Of a stretch of 64,000 nucleotides of DNA, positions 18,013 through 30,525 are shown in pieces. Position numbers and translations under genes: made by a program. The notes under the pieces are model-generated. The model was not told the origin of the DNA. It was given only the letters and a program-made list of their open reading frames with translations, and did no database searches. Every line of letters begins with the position of its first letter. Position 1 is the first letter of the stretch. The stretch is from Flavobacteriales bacterium (GTDB lineage Bacteria; Bacteroidota; Bacteroidia; Flavobacteriales_F; PHOS-HE28): the NCBI GenBank assembly GCA_016713865.1, contig JADJOG010000007.1, positions 62,001 to 126,000 of the forward strand. The letters run 5' to 3'.

Positions 18013-19002
18013 ATGCGGTACCTCATCACTGCGCTTGTTGCCTTTCATGCGATCGCCAGCTTCGCGCAAGCCAAGCAGCCGCGCCGCGATGCCGCCGTGG
18101 AGGCGATCATGGTGCCCAGCGACGATCCGCGCTACGCCAGTCAGAACCCGGCGGTGCAGGAGCCGCGCTTCGTGCTGCGCAACAAGGGCCGCGATCCCTT
18201 GCACGGCATCTCGGTGCGCTACGGCACCGATGGTTTCAAGCAGCGCATGTTCGCGTGGACGGGCATGCTCGCTTCGGGCGCGAGCGTCGAGGTGCAGTTG
18301 CCGCATTTGATCGACATGAACGCGGGCAGCAATCGGTTCACCGTTGCGCTGGGCGATCCCAATGGCAAGCGCGACAAGAATCCGGCGGACAACACGCTCA
18401 GCACCACCTTCACCGCAGCGCCCACGCTGAGCAGTCCGATCACGGTGCGGTGGCGCGTGTCGCCGGGCGCAGGAAGAAGCATGCGCATCGAGAACACGCG
18501 CGGCCCCGTGCCTTTCGCGCGCGCTTGGAGCGCCGGGGCCGATTCGGTGTTCAGCGAATCGGTGGAATTACTGGTGGGCAGCTACGTGCTGCACCTGTTG
18601 GATAGCAGTCGCACGGCGCATGCTTCGGTGCGCGTGTTCGATGAGCGCGGCGAATTGCTGGCGGCCATGCGCGGGAAGGATCGCACCGCGAGCCGTTACC
18701 AGTTCCGCGTGGAGGTGAATGCGCCCGTGATCGCAGGGCGCGCGAGCGATGCCGTTCTGGTGATGCTACCGGGCCGCGGGCAAGCGCTGGTTGATGCGTA
18801 CTCCCAGGAGAGATCCATGCTAGTCGTGGCCAATGCGAAGGGCGAAACGGTGATGGAGTGGCAACAGCCGGAAGGGTGGTCCACCGTGCGCCGCATCGAT
18901 CTGGCGGAGCATCCGGCGGGCAGCTATGCGATCAAGCTGATCATCAAGGGCGAAGCGATTCCGGTGGGCAACATGGAGCTCATCGATTCCGGGCCACGCT
19001 GA
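18013..19002 (+). CDS. Secreted protein with CARDB-like domain
   Basis: 329 residues from ATG 18013. Signal peptide MRYLITALVAFHAIASFAQA. Residues about 45-135 resemble a CARDB/Ig-like fold: FVLRNKGRDPLHGISVRYG, FAWTGMLASGASVEVQLP, then PNGKRDKNPADNTLS. The last 65 residues (MLVVANAKGETVMEWQQPEG to GSYAIKLIIKG) resemble a type A T9SS C-terminal domain fold but lack the usual terminal basic end. Probably exported to the surface or periplasm. No catalytic motif seen. It is divergent from the GT-C-like gene at 17943; a TACTTTCG -7-like element for that gene lies between them. Confidence 0.75.
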   Translation: MRYLITALVAFHAIASFAQAKQPRRDAAVEAIMVPSDDPRYASQNPAVQEPRFVLRNKGRDPLHGISVRYGTDGFKQRMFAWTGMLASGASVEVQLPHLIDMNAGSNRFTVALGDPNGKRDKNPADNTLSTTFTAAPTLSSPITVRWRVSPGAGRSMRIENTRGPVPFARAWSAGADSVFSESVELLVGSYVLHLLDSSRTAHASVRVFDERGELLAAMRGKDRTASRYQFRVEVNAPVIAGRASDAVLVMLPGRGQALVDAYSQERSMLVVANAKGETVMEWQQPEGWSTVRRIDLAEHPAGSYAIKLIIKGEAIPVGNMELIDSGPR

Positions 19003-19052
19003 GCCGCCTATTTTCGCCGCCCGCTTTCAAAGGCTACGCGAGCTGAAGGCAG

Positions 19053-19124
19053 GACCCCATAGTTCAATGGATAGAATAGGAGTTTCCTAAACTCTTGATC
19101 CAGGTTCGACTCCTGGTGGGGTCA
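19053..19124 (+). tRNA. tRNA-Arg (anticodon CCT)
   Basis: Acceptor GACCCCA (19053-19059) pairs with TGGGGTC (19117-19123), with discriminator A at 19124. The anticodon arm is GGAGT-TTCCTAA-ACTCT-like with anticodon CCT. The T-arm is CCAGG-TTCGACT-CCTGG. No CCA is encoded, as usual in Bacteroidota. A TATTTTCG -7-like element lies at 19009-19016. Confidence 0.95.
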
Positions 19125-19278
19125 CGATCGCGATGCGCCATGCGCGCATCCCCCTCAACAGAACGGTGTGCGAAACTGCGCTCTGGCCCTTGCCGGGCGC
19201 CGATAGGGGCCGCGCCAACTTGCGGCGGGGCAGTGCGCGCCTGCCTGCCGATGGCAGGCGTGCGTCCCGTACGCACCC

Positions 19279-20271
19279 ATGCGCCGAGGTTTATTCGCCG
19301 TTCTCCTGCTTGATTCCTAAAGGCATCGCCGCCGCACAGCCCGCGAACAGCGATTGCGCTACAGCCGCGCTGCTCTGCGCGCAGCAAGCGATCGATGGCA
19401 ACAACACCGGCGCCAACGGCACACTCCCCGGTTTCTGCCCCGGAACCGACCTGCTCCTGTGGTACACCTTCAGCACCAACAGCCAGGGCGGGACGGTTGA
19501 AGTGAGCATCAGCGGGATCAACTGCCCGCTGGTGGCCGGCATGGACGATGAGCTCAGCGTGGTGGTGCTCAGCGGCGACGGAAGCTGCCTGCCGGCCTCC
19601 TTCACCGCGGTCTCGGCGTGCGAGCTGGGCGATGCCGATTTCATCACCACCACACAAGCCTTGCTGCCGAATACGACCTACTGGGTGGTGGTACAGGCGC
19701 GATCGAACGGAGGCGCCACCATTGCCGCGCAATGCGGCTTCACCATCGCGGTGGGCGGCCCGGGGGCCAATATCATCGGGGTTGATTTCGATGCCGGTCC
19801 CGATGTGGAGATCCCCCAGGGCTCCTCGACCCAGCTGAACGTTACCGGCGGCACCAATTGGAACTGGTCGCCGACGGTGGGCCTGAGCGGCAACGGCATT
19901 CCCAATCCGATCGCGAATCCGCAGGAGACGACCACCTATGCGGTGACCACCGCGCAGAGCGGCTGCACCTACACCGATACCGTGAACGTGCTGGTGCGCC
20001 GCTTGATCGAGCCGCCCAACACCTTCTCGCCCAACGGCGATGGCATGAATGATACCTGGGAGGTGCCAGGCATCGCTGAATACCCGGGTTCGGAGGTGAT
20101 CATCTACGACCGCTGGGGCCAGAAGGTGTTCCAGAGCAACGGCTACCGCGAGCCATGGGATGGCACGCGCAACGGCAACCTGAGCGAAGGTTCTATTACT
20201 ACTACATCCAGCTGAACGAGGTCGAGGGGCGCAGCGCGCCGTACCTGGGCTTCGTCTCCATCATCCGATGA
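19279..20271 (+). CDS. T9SS type B sorting-domain surface protein (two frameshifts)
   Basis: About 330 residues. The signal peptide begins MRRGLFAVLLL at 19279 and breaks near 19309; the frame then continues as IPKGIAAAQPANSDCATAALLCAQQ. The middle has a domain with CPGTDLLLWYTFST and CGFTIAVGG. An Ig-like segment with GTNWNWSPTVGLSGNGIPNP follows. The end is a gliding-motility-associated (CHU_C, type B) domain: NTFSPNGDGMNDTWEV, VIIYDRWGQKVFQSNGY, PWDGTRNG. A second indel near 20188-20191 precedes YYYYIQLNEVEGRSAPYLGFVSIIR. The stop overlaps the following sprF-like start (ATGA), pairing the two. Confidence 0.85.
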
Positions 20272-21207
20272 GGCTCGCGCTGCTCCTCCTTCTGCTCGTG
20301 GCAACATCGTCTGTCCGCGCGCAGCAGCTCTCGCAATACACGCAATACGTCTTCAATCAGTTCAGCGTGAACCCGGCTGTTGCGGGCAGCAAGGACTGCC
20401 TCGATATCCGGCTCGGCTTCCGCAAGCAATGGATGGGCTTCGAGGGCGCGCCCACCACGGGCTGGGCCAGCTTGCACGGCTCCATCCGCCAGAAGGGCAA
20501 GCCCTTCGTTGCGAACAAGCACGGTATCGGCCTCTTCCTCGAATCGGACAACGCGGGCAATTGGGGCTATACGCGCATGGTGCTCGCCTGGGCCTACCAC
20601 ATGCAGATGTCGCGCGACTATTTCTTCAGCTTCGGGTTCTTCGGCGGCGCGCAGCAGATGAAGTACGATATCGGCAACAGCACCTTGGTGCAGATATGGC
20701 GATCCGGCGCTCGATGGGAAATCGAGCAGCGTGGTGATCCCCGAGATCACGCCAGGCATCTTCCTCTATAACAAGAAGGCATGGGGCGGCATCAGCATGC
20801 ACCAGGCCTTGGGCAACAAGATCAAGGACATCGGCACCGATTCCCGGCTCGCGCGGCAATTCATGGCCAGCGGCGGATACCGCTTGCGCATGGCCCGCAA
20901 CACGGCGCTGGTGCCATCGACATTGATCAAGTTCTCGAAAGGCGCTCCGCCCGCCTGGGATGTGAACGCCATGGTCGAGTGGAACAGGAAATTCGCGCTT
21001 GGCGCGGGCTACCGCACGGGCGATGCCCTCACTGTGCTCATGCGCGTGAGTTTCGCCAAGTACTTCCAGCTTGGCTACAGCTACGATGTGACCACCAGCA
21101 AATTGAGGCTGGCCAGCAGCAATACGCACGAGATCATCCTGGGCATCACCCCCTGCGGGCAGGAGGATGCGAGCCGACGCATGATCAACTGCCCTGCCTT
21201 CGACTAG
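20268..21207 (+). CDS. PorP/SprF family T9SS outer-membrane protein 1 (frameshifted)
   Basis: About 312 residues. Signal peptide MRLALLLLLLVATSSVRAQ, then the hallmark QLSQYTQYVFNQFSVNPAVAGS of the PorP/SprF family. Outer-membrane barrel strands follow, and the family ending is FQLGYSYDVTTSKLRLASSNTHEIIL. In Flavobacterium gliding, SprF is needed for surface localisation of its adjacent adhesin SprB (known); here the partner is presumably the upstream type B protein. A one-base indel near 20696-20702 separates the halves; DPALDGKSSSVVIPEI resumes in the new frame. It ends with TAG, 12 bp before the giant adhesin start. Confidence 0.9.
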
Positions 21208-21219
21208 AACACTGAAGCG

Positions 21220-24200
21220 ATGCGAACACGAAACTGGATCCTCCCGCTGCTGGCCGCGCTGCTGCTGGCACCCGCGGCCTTGCTGGCGCAGCGCCGAACC
21301 CTGCATTGGGTGGGCGGCTCGGGCGCTTGGAGCGATGCGGCCCATTGGAGCCTGCACCCCGGTGGCGTTGGCGGTGCGGCGGTGCCCAAGGCAACCGATG
21401 ATGTGGTGGTAGCGCCGAGCAACGATGCGGAGGTGCTGATCGAGGGCGATGCGAAGTGCAACAGCCTGCGCGTGGATGGCAGCGCCGCATTCGTGCGCGT
21501 GATCGGTTCGGAGAACGAAGCCTTGCGCATGCACGGCGACTGGACGATGAATGGCAGCGTGCATTGGGCCTTCGCCGGAACGGTGCGCATGGATGGGGAG
21601 GGGGAAGGGCGCGTGATCGATACGCGCGGCCTGCCGATGGCGGGGAGCGTGCGCTTCGATGGCCGCGGCTCGTGGTCGATCGTGAGCGACCTGGTGCTCA
21701 CGCAGGGCGATATCGTGCTGCGCGCGGGCGAGGTGCACGCCGCGCGCGCGTTGCTATGCGCGCGATTGTGCGCCGAAGGACGCGGCGCCAAGCGCCTGCA
21801 TGCCCGGAAGCAGCGTGATAGACCCGGAGCGGACGCCAGAGCAACACGTGCTGGCGCGCGTGATGGATGCGCAGCAGGCCATGGTGCTGGTAGGGCAGCG
21901 CGCTCGCAACGCCGCCACCGGGCTCACCCGACGGACCGCGCGATGTGAATGTGTGCGCCACCGGACCGGGACAAACGCCCTTCATCGCCACCACTTCCGC
22001 CACAACGAATTTCAACGGCTTCAACATCCGTTGCCGTGGCGAATGCAACGCCACCGTAACGGTGAACGTGACGGGCGGCAGCGGGAATTTCACTTACTCC
22101 TGGCTCGGCGGCCCCGGCACGGCCACGTGGACAACTGCCTGTGGAGGCCCGCAGATCGTGATCGTCACCGATGTCAGGCAAGGCGTGAGCTGCGGCGTTA
22201 CGCTGAATTTGAGCGAACCCGCGCCGTTGGGCGTGACTTCTTCGGCACCGGCACCCGCCCACCTGCGCCGATGTGTGCAACGGCTCGCGCACCGCGCTGG
22301 CCATTGGTGGTGTTTCTGGCGGTACGGGTTACTCTAAACTGGAATGGCGCGCCGCCATCGAGCCCTACCTCCAATGAATTGTGCGCGGGTGCCAATACGC
22401 TGCGCATCACCGATGCGAACGGCTGCATCCGCGACACCACCTTCTTCTTCGACGTGCAGCCGATCGAGCCGAACCTCACGTTCACCAACGTGACGTGCAA
22501 TGGCGCGTGTAACGGCACGGCCACGGTGAATCCGACAGGCGGCACCGGCATCGTCACCGCCACTTGGACACCGGCGCCCGGTGCTGGCCAAGGCACCTTC
22601 AACGCCACGCAGATGTGCGCGGGCAACTACAGCGTGCTGCTCACCGATGCAAACGGCTGCACCGCCACGGAGGCCTTCACCATCAGCGAGCCACCACCGA
22701 TCGTGCCCAATCCATCGCAAACCGATGCCACCTGTTTCGGGCAATGTGATGGCAGCGCAACGGTGGCGCCGAGCGGAAGCCCGGGCCCCTTCAGCTACAC
22801 ATGGACACCGGACGTGTCGACCGCGGAGACCGCGATCAATCTGTGCGCGGGCGATTACAGCGTGCTCATTACGGATCTGGTCACGCTTTGCACCGCGACG
22901 CAGTCCTTCACGATCATCTCGCAGCCTGCATTCGATGTGCAAGGCACGGTAACGCCGGCCACATGCAGCGATGCGTGCGATGGCGCGATCACCATCACCA
23001 TTGGCGGACCTCCACCGCAATACATCATCACCTGGTCGCCACCGGTAACGGGCCAAGGAACCACGAGTGTCACAGGGCTCTGTCCCGGCGATTACAGCGT
23101 TACGGTGGCCACGACGAATGGCTGCGATACCACGGTCACGTTCAATGTGCCTGCGCCACCGCCCTTGCAGGCCGCGCTCACTACGGTTGATGCAAGTTGC
23201 GCGGGCGTGTGCGATGGCTCGGCATCGGTTGCGGTTTCCGGCGGCAGCCGCCGGCTATTCCTACTTGTGGACGCCTCCGGTCATGGGTCAAGGCACACCC
23301 AACGCGACACAGCTCTGTGCGGGTATTTACACGCTGCTGATCACCGATTTCAACGGCTGCGACACCACGCTCACCATCACGATCAACGAGCCGCCGCCCT
23401 TGGTGGTAACGCCCAGCCAGACCGATGTGACTTGCGGCGGATTATGCGATGGCACCGCGAGTGTCCTGGTTTCCGGCGGCACACCGGACTACACCTACCT
23501 CTGGACGCCGAACGTCACCGGCCAAAGCACGCCGAACGCGACCGCATTGTGCGCGGGCAATTACAGTGTGCTGATCACGGATGACAATGGCTGCACCATC
23601 ACGCAAGCCTTCACGATCATCGATGCGGTGCCCTTGCAGGTCTCGCTGCAAGTGCTGCCTGCGAGCTGCCCCGGCGTGTGCGATGGATCGGCTGGCGTGA
23701 TTGTTACCGGTGGCCAAACGGATTACACTTACGATTGGCAACCGCCGCCTGGTGGCACCGGCCAAGGCACGGCCAACGTCACCGGCCTTTGCCCGCAAGC
23801 GTATTCGCTCACCATCACCGATGCGGCGGGCTGCGATTCGCCATCGCCTTCACGGTGCCCGCGCCGCCGCCGATCACGGTGGTGAGCACCATGACCGATC
23901 CGAGTTGCAACGGCGATTGCAATGGAAGCATCGCATTACAGGTGAGCGGCGGCAATGGCCTCTTCACGTACCTGTGGTCGCCGATCGTCACCGGCCAAGG
24001 CACGCCGAACGCGACTGCTTTGTGCGCTGGCAATTATCAAGTCACGATCACCAGCGGCGCGTGCGACACGACGCTCGTATTCGACCTCACAGCACCGCCA
24101 CCGATCACCGCAACCGCCACGCTCACGCCACCGACTTGCGCAAGCGAGTGCGACGGAAGCATCATCCTCGATGTGAATGGTGGAACGCCCGGCTACAGTT

Positions 24201-27200
24201 ACGTGTGGACGCCACCGGTGAATGGCCAAGGCACGCCGAACGCCACGCAGCTCTGCGCGGGCAGCTACAGTGTACTGATCACCGACCTAGTGGGCTGCGA
24301 CACCACGCTCACCTTCCAGCTGGATGATCCTCCTGCGATCACTGTTGACATCACCACAACGCCTGCTAGTTGCGGCGGTTTGTGCGATGGTACGGCCACG
24401 GCTGTTGTAACCGGTGGTGTCGGCCTGATTGATTACAACTGGCAGGGATCGCCAACGGGCGGTCAGGGCACACCGAATGCAACGGGCTTCTGCCCCGGCG
24501 CCTACACGCTCACGGTAACCGATGCCAACGGCTGCCAGGTGATCACGCCATTCACGATTAGCACGCCATCGGGCATCGATGCATCGGGTGTTGTAACGCC
24601 TGCGAGCTGCGGCAACACCTGCGATGGCGCGATCGATGTCACGGTTTCCGGCGGTGTGCCGGGCTATATCTATTTATGGACACCCGATGTGACCGGTCAG
24701 GGCACACCGAACGCATCGAACCTGTGTCCCGGCAACTATGCCTTGCAGATCACCGATGCCGCGCAATGCGACACCGTGCTGCTCTTCGTGGTGGATGCGC
24801 CGTTGGCGATCATCCCGAATCCGTCGCAGACCGATGAGACCTGCAATGGCCCGTGCGATGGAACCGCCACGGTGAATCCGACCGGTGGCGACGGCCTCTT
24901 CGCGTACTTCTGGGATCCGCCGCCGCCCGGTGGCGGACAAGGCACCAACACTGCAACGGGACTTTGTCCGGGGCTTTGGAGCGTGACCATTACTGATGGT
25001 TCGGCTGCGACACCACCGTGGTGTTCGACATACTGCCGAAAGTGCCGGTGCAACGGATCTCTTGGCTACCGATGCCACGTGCGCCAACCTCTGCGATGGC
25101 ACCGCGACCGTGACACCCGCTGGCGGATCCGGCGTGTACACCATCGTCTGGAGCCCCGTTCCTCCCGGCGCGCAGCAAGGCAATGCGACCATCACGGGGT
25201 TGTGCATCGGCCTATGGCAAGTAACGGTCACGGATCAAGGCGGATGCTCCGCAACGGCTTCTGTTTTCGTGAATGCGCACGCCGTTCGATGCCAATCTTG
25301 GTGATCTCCGGGTCCTGCGCTGGGAGCATGCACTGGAAGGGCGTCGGTTGCGCCAACGGGAGGCACGGGTGCGATCAACGTGCTGTGGCAGCCGGGGCGG
25401 TGAAACCACCACGCAGGTGAACGGCCTTTGCGCGGGAACCAATTACACCGTGACCCTCACCGATGCGAATGGGTGCGTGAGCGTGACGCCATTCACGGTG
25501 GACCCCTTCACGCCGATTCAGCCCAACAGCAGCAGCACTCCCGTGAGTTGCTCCGGAGCGTGCGATGGAACAGCCACGGTGGGCCCCACGGGCGGTAGCG
25601 GCGGCTTCACGTTCGTATGGGCTCCGGGCGGACAGACAACGCCGCAGGTCACGGGCCTGTGCGAAGGCGTGTACACCGTGACGATCACCGACTTCGTCGG
25701 ATGCAGCATCGATGCGCAAGTGCTCATCACGGGTCCGTTGCCGATCGATGCGGGAGCCGTGGTGACGCCGATCTCGTGCAACGATGTATGCAATGGATCC
25801 ATCGTGCTGAACGCGACCGGCGGCACGGGCGGCTTCACCTATGTCTGGAATCCGATCCCGCCGAACGGTCAGGGCCAAGCAGAGGCAATAGACCTCTGCG
25901 CGAACACCTGGAACGTGACCATCATCGATAATTCAGGCTGCAGCATATCGCTCTCCTTCACGCTGGATGATCCGCCTGCGCTCACCCTTGATGTGAGCAC
26001 CACGCCGAGCGAATGCCAGGTGTGCATCGGGACAGCCACGGTAACGGTGGGCGGCGGAACAGGCGCGCCCACCATTGAATGGTACAGCGCGGGCGGCAGC
26101 TTGGTAGGGACGGGCGCGAGCATCACGGATCTGTGCGCTGGTGTTTACTCGGTAGTGGTTACCGATGCGAATGGATGTTCGCTGCAACAAGCCGTTGCCA
26201 TCACCGATAGCGCGGGCGAAGTGATCACCGCGAACGACGGAAGCACCAGCTGCCCCAACACCTGCGATGGAACAGTGAGCGTTGATGTGAATTGCATCGA
26301 CGGGCCGTGTACGATCGCATGGTTCGATGCGCAGGGCAACGACCTGAATGAGAGCGGTCCATCGCTTAGTGGTCTTTGCCCCGGGGATTACCTCGTGCAG
26401 GTGACCAACGCATCGGGCTGCATCAGCATCGATACCGCAACGGTGGTCGCGCCAACATCGGCTGCGCTGCTCATCAGCAGCACGCCCGCGAGCTGCGCTG
26501 GCGCATGCGATGGAACAGCCACGGTGGGCGTGAGTGGCGGTATTCCGGGCTTCACCTGGAATTGGCTGCACAGCGGCGAGACCACGCCGCAAGTGACCGG
26601 GTTGTGCGCTGGCGTGTACACGGTGATCATCACGGATGGCGCTGGATGCGACACCACCGCGCAAGTGCTCATCACCGAACCATTGCCGCTCCAAGTGAAT
26701 GCAGTGGTAACCGGTGTGGCATGCGCGGGCGATTGCAATGGCAGCATCGCGCTCACCATCACCGGAGGCACCGCAGGCTATAGCGTGGTGTGGAATCCTG
26801 TGCCGCCGAATGGACAGGGCGTGCTCACGGCAACGGGCCTATGCGCTGGCAACTACACGGTGGTGGTAAGCGATGCGAATGGATGCTCCTTCACGGAGAC
26901 CTATTCGATCATTGAGCCCGACCTGCTGCAGTTGAGCGTGAGCACCACGCCGAGCACTTGCCCGAATTGCGATGGACAGGCCACGGCAATAATCACCGGC
27001 GGCACACCGCAATACACCGTCATCTGGACCTTGTTGGGCGTGCAGGTCGGCACCGGCGAGAGCATCACCGACCTCTGCGGCGGACTCTATACCGTGACCG
27101 TGACCGATGCGAATGGATGCAGCGCGGCGCAAACGGTGCAGGTATCCGATGCGAATGCCGATCCCCTCACGCCGGTGAACGGGCAGGTGTCCTGCGCCAA

Positions 27201-30200
27201 CGATTGCGATGGCACGGTGAGCGTCACCTTCATCTGCAGCGCGCCGATCTGCAACCTGACCTGGTTCGATGCCGATGGCAACGTGATCGGCACCAACGTA
27301 GGCACGCTCACCGATCTCTGCGTTGGCGTTTACACCGCGCAGCTCACCAATGGCAACGGTTGCGTGAGCTTCGCCGATGCGGAGGTGCTTCCTTCAACGG
27401 TGATCACGCCGAACCTGAGCACAACACCGGTTAGCTGCGCGGGCGCGTGTGATGGCACGGCCACCGTTGGACCAACTGGCGGTGTTGGCACCTATGAGTT
27501 CCTCTGGTCGCCGGGCGGACAGACCACAGCACAGGTCATGGGGCTTTGCGCGGGCGTGTACAGCGTTCTCATCACCGACGACAGCGGATGCGAGGCAACG
27601 GTGGATGCGCTCATCCTGGAGCCGCAACCACTCGTGATCAATGCTACGGTGCAGGATGCGCTTTGCTCGGGCGATTGCAATGGATCGGTGAGCGTGATCA
27701 TCACCGGCGGCACAGGCGTCTTACAGCTACGCATGGTCGCCGGGGAATCCGAACGGCCAAGGCACGGCAACGATCACGGATCTCTGCCCCGGCACATGGA
27801 CATTAACCGTGACGGATGATAGCGGCTGCACGATCACGCAGGACTTCAATGTGGATGAACCACAGCCGTTGCAAGTGGCCGTGAGCACCACCGAGAGCGA
27901 ATGCGGTCTCTGCAACGGAACCGCCACGGCGTCCATCACGGGCGGCACCTTGAACTACTTCACGGTATGGTCCGATGGCGCCACCATCATCGGCACAGGC
28001 GAAACGATTACTGGATTGTGCGCTGGATTCTACAATGTCGTAGTAACCGATGCCAACGGTTGCTCGGCCAGCGCACTCGTAGTGGTGAGCGATCTGGACG
28101 GCGAAGTGCTCAGCATCACGAATGGCATCACCACATGTCCCGGCGATTGCGACGGCGAAGTGAGCGTGAGCTACATCTGTGCGCAGCCCGATTGCGTCAC
28201 GGCATGGTTCGATGCGAACGGCAACGACCTCGGCGTGAGCGCGAACACGCTGAGCGGCCTTTGCGCCGGTCTCTATTTCGTGCAGGTCACGAATGGCATC
28301 GGCTGCATCACCATCGATACGGCTTTCGTAACGGAGCCCGACCCGATCGCGGCGAACTTGAGCACCACGATCGCGAGCTGCGCAGGCGATTGTGATGGAA
28401 CAGCAACGGTGGGTCCTTCGGGCGGCCAACCGGACTACGATATCGTCTGGAGCCCCGGTGGCGAGACCACGACGCAGATCACGGGACTGTGCGCCGGGCA
28501 ATACAGCGTCACCATCACCGATCAGGCGGGCTGCTCCATCACACAGGATGTGCTGATCCTGGAGCCGTTGCCGCTGAGCATCACAGGTGTCATCGTGCCC
28601 ATCACCTGCAATGGCGCATGCGATGGTGCGATCACGGCGTCGGTGAGTGGCGGCACGCAGCAGTACAGTTATGCATGGACACCTGCGCCTCCGGGCGATC
28701 CCACACAGCCCACGATCATCGGCCTGTGCGCAGGCAATTGGACCGTGGCCGTTACCGATGCGAACGGATGCGTGGCTTCCGAGACCTTCACGCTCACGGA
28801 TCCGCCATTGCTCGAGGCACAGATCACCACTACCGACAACCTCTGCTTCGGCGATTGCCAAGGCATGGCGAATGCGAGCATCACCGGTGGAACGGGCAGC
28901 TACGCAATCGTCTGGCGCGATGCCAATGGCGCTGTGATCGCCCAGGATGTGTTCGATGTGAATGGTCTCTGCGCGGGCAATTATGAGCTGCAAGTGACCG
29001 ACGACAATGGATGCGTGCTCATCGCGCCATTCAGCATCACGCAGGGCAACGCGATCGATGCGAACCTGCTCTGGACGAACGAGACCTGCTTTGGGCCCTG
29101 CGATGGAACGGCCTCGATCACGCCCAGCGGTGGTGCTGGTTCGTTCAGCATTGCCTGGTTCGACGCGTCGGGAACGCTTATCGCAAGCGATGTCACCGAT
29201 CTGAGCGGCCTTTGCGCTGGCACGAATACGGTGGTGATCACAGATGCGCTCGGTTGCGACACCACGTACACGTTCACGATACTTCCTTATCAGGACATCG
29301 CCGACAATGCAACAGTGAATGACGTGCTGTGCAATGGCGCATGCGATGGAAGCATCATCATTGTGGCAACAGGCGGCATCGGCAACCTCACCTACTTCTG
29401 GAGCCCTGTGCCTGGCAACGGACAAGGCAATGCTGTGGCCACCGGCCTTTGCCCGAACACCTACACGCTCACAATCACCGACGGCGCGGGATGCAATGCC
29501 ACATTCAGTTACACGATCACCGAGCCGAGCGCGCTGAGCGTTGTTGTGGATCAAGTGACCGATGCGAGCTGTGCGACGGCGAGCGATGGGGCAATCGACG
29601 TAACGACGAGCGGTGGCATGTTGCAATACTCCTTCGCTTGGTCAGGCCCGAACAACTTCACGGCGCAGTCGGAGGACATCGCCAGCATCGCGCCCGGCAG
29701 CTACACGCTCACGGTAACAGATGACAATGGCTGCACCGTCTCAATCACGGTTGATGTGGATGCCCTCGCGACCGTTGTCGCTGATGCGGGAACGGACATC
29801 ATCGAATGCCCGGGGGTCGATATAGCGCTCGATGGATCTCAGAGCACCGGGGCTGTGAGCTACCAGTGGCTCGATGCGCAGAACAATGTGATCGGTACTG
29901 ATGCTGTGATTTCGCTCGCTGGACTGGCGCCAGGCACCTACACGTTCACGTTGATCGTGGCCGATGGTCCTTGCTCGGATAGCGATCAGGTCACCGTGAC
30001 CGTGCTCGATCTGCCGATTGCTGATGCAGGACCTGATCAGGCCATCTTCTTGAGCGAGACCGCCACCTTGGGCGGCAATCCCACAGGTCCCACCGGATCG
30101 ATCTTCATCTGGCAGCCCGATCAAACGCTTAACAGCGGTAGCAGCGCCAACCCGATCGCTGACCCGGATGTGAGCACGTGGTACTACGTGTATGTGACTG

Positions 30201-30521
30201 CGCCCAACGGCTGCTCCGCGGTTGATTCGGTGCTGATCACCGTGGTGCCGGAGATCGTGATCACAACTGGCTTCTCGCTCAATGGCGATGGCCGCAATGA
30301 TGCTTGGGTGATTGACTACATCGACCTCTTCCCGGGAGTGCGAGGTGGAGATCTACAGTCGATGGGGCGAGATGCTATTCCGCAGCGTGGGGTACAAGAC
30401 GCCATGGGACGGCCGCTACAATGGAGGCTTCGTGCCAGTGGGCACGTACTACTACGTGATCAAGCTCAACGACGAGCGCTTCCCAGAGCCATACACCGGT
30501 CCGCTCACCGTGATCCGCTAA
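21220..30521 (+). CDS. Giant SprB-repeat adhesin with type B T9SS C-terminal domain (multiple frameshifts)
   Basis: About 3100 residues when joined. Signal peptide MRTRNWILPLLAALLLAPAALLAQ, then a domain starting RTLHWVGGSGAWSDAAHWS, typical of Bacteroidota surface proteins. About 33 SprB-type repeats of about 75-80 residues follow (21.96-29.7 kb), each with C-x-G-x-CDG-T/S, GG, a W-x-P turn, LC-x-G-x-Y and ITD-x-x-GC. Two PKD-like domains come next, then the gliding C-terminal domain (GFSLNGDGRNDAW, EVEIYSRWGEMLF, PWDGRYNGGFVPVGTYYYVIKLNDE). Frame changes occur near 21750, 21940, 22255, 22340, 23245, 23845, 25015, 25290-25390, 27720 and 30335. The repeats read through in the correct phase after each, so I treat it as one gene. 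Four Cys per repeat suggest disulfides outside the cell. It is likely an SprB-like mobile gliding or attachment adhesin. Confidence 0.85.
25531..29304 (+). repeat. Higher-order ~943-bp repeat: four tandem tetrads of SprB repeats
   Basis: Within the adhesin, SprB repeats 16-31 form four successive blocks of four repeat types (A-B-C-D). Block starts at 25531, 26476, 27418 and 28361 are 945, 942 and 943 bp apart. Type A has S-T-P-V-S-C-x-G-A-C-D-G-T-A-T-V-G-P. Type B has C-N-G-S-I and a PPNGQG turn. Type C lacks one Cys spacing (ECQVCIGTAT / TCPNCDGQAT / ECGLCNGTAT). Type D has CDGTVSV followed by C-x-x-x-WFDA-x-G. A further B-like repeat follows block four. Confidence 0.75.
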
Positions 30522-30525
30522 CGCC

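Noticed and set aside
27803..29626. Long (607-codon) minus-strand open frame antisense to the SprB adhesin, and similar long antisense frames over dnaG, leuS and DUF2723
   Set aside because: They mirror the codon periodicity of high-GC genes on the other strand, show no domains, and have low-complexity His/Arg/Ala-rich translations.
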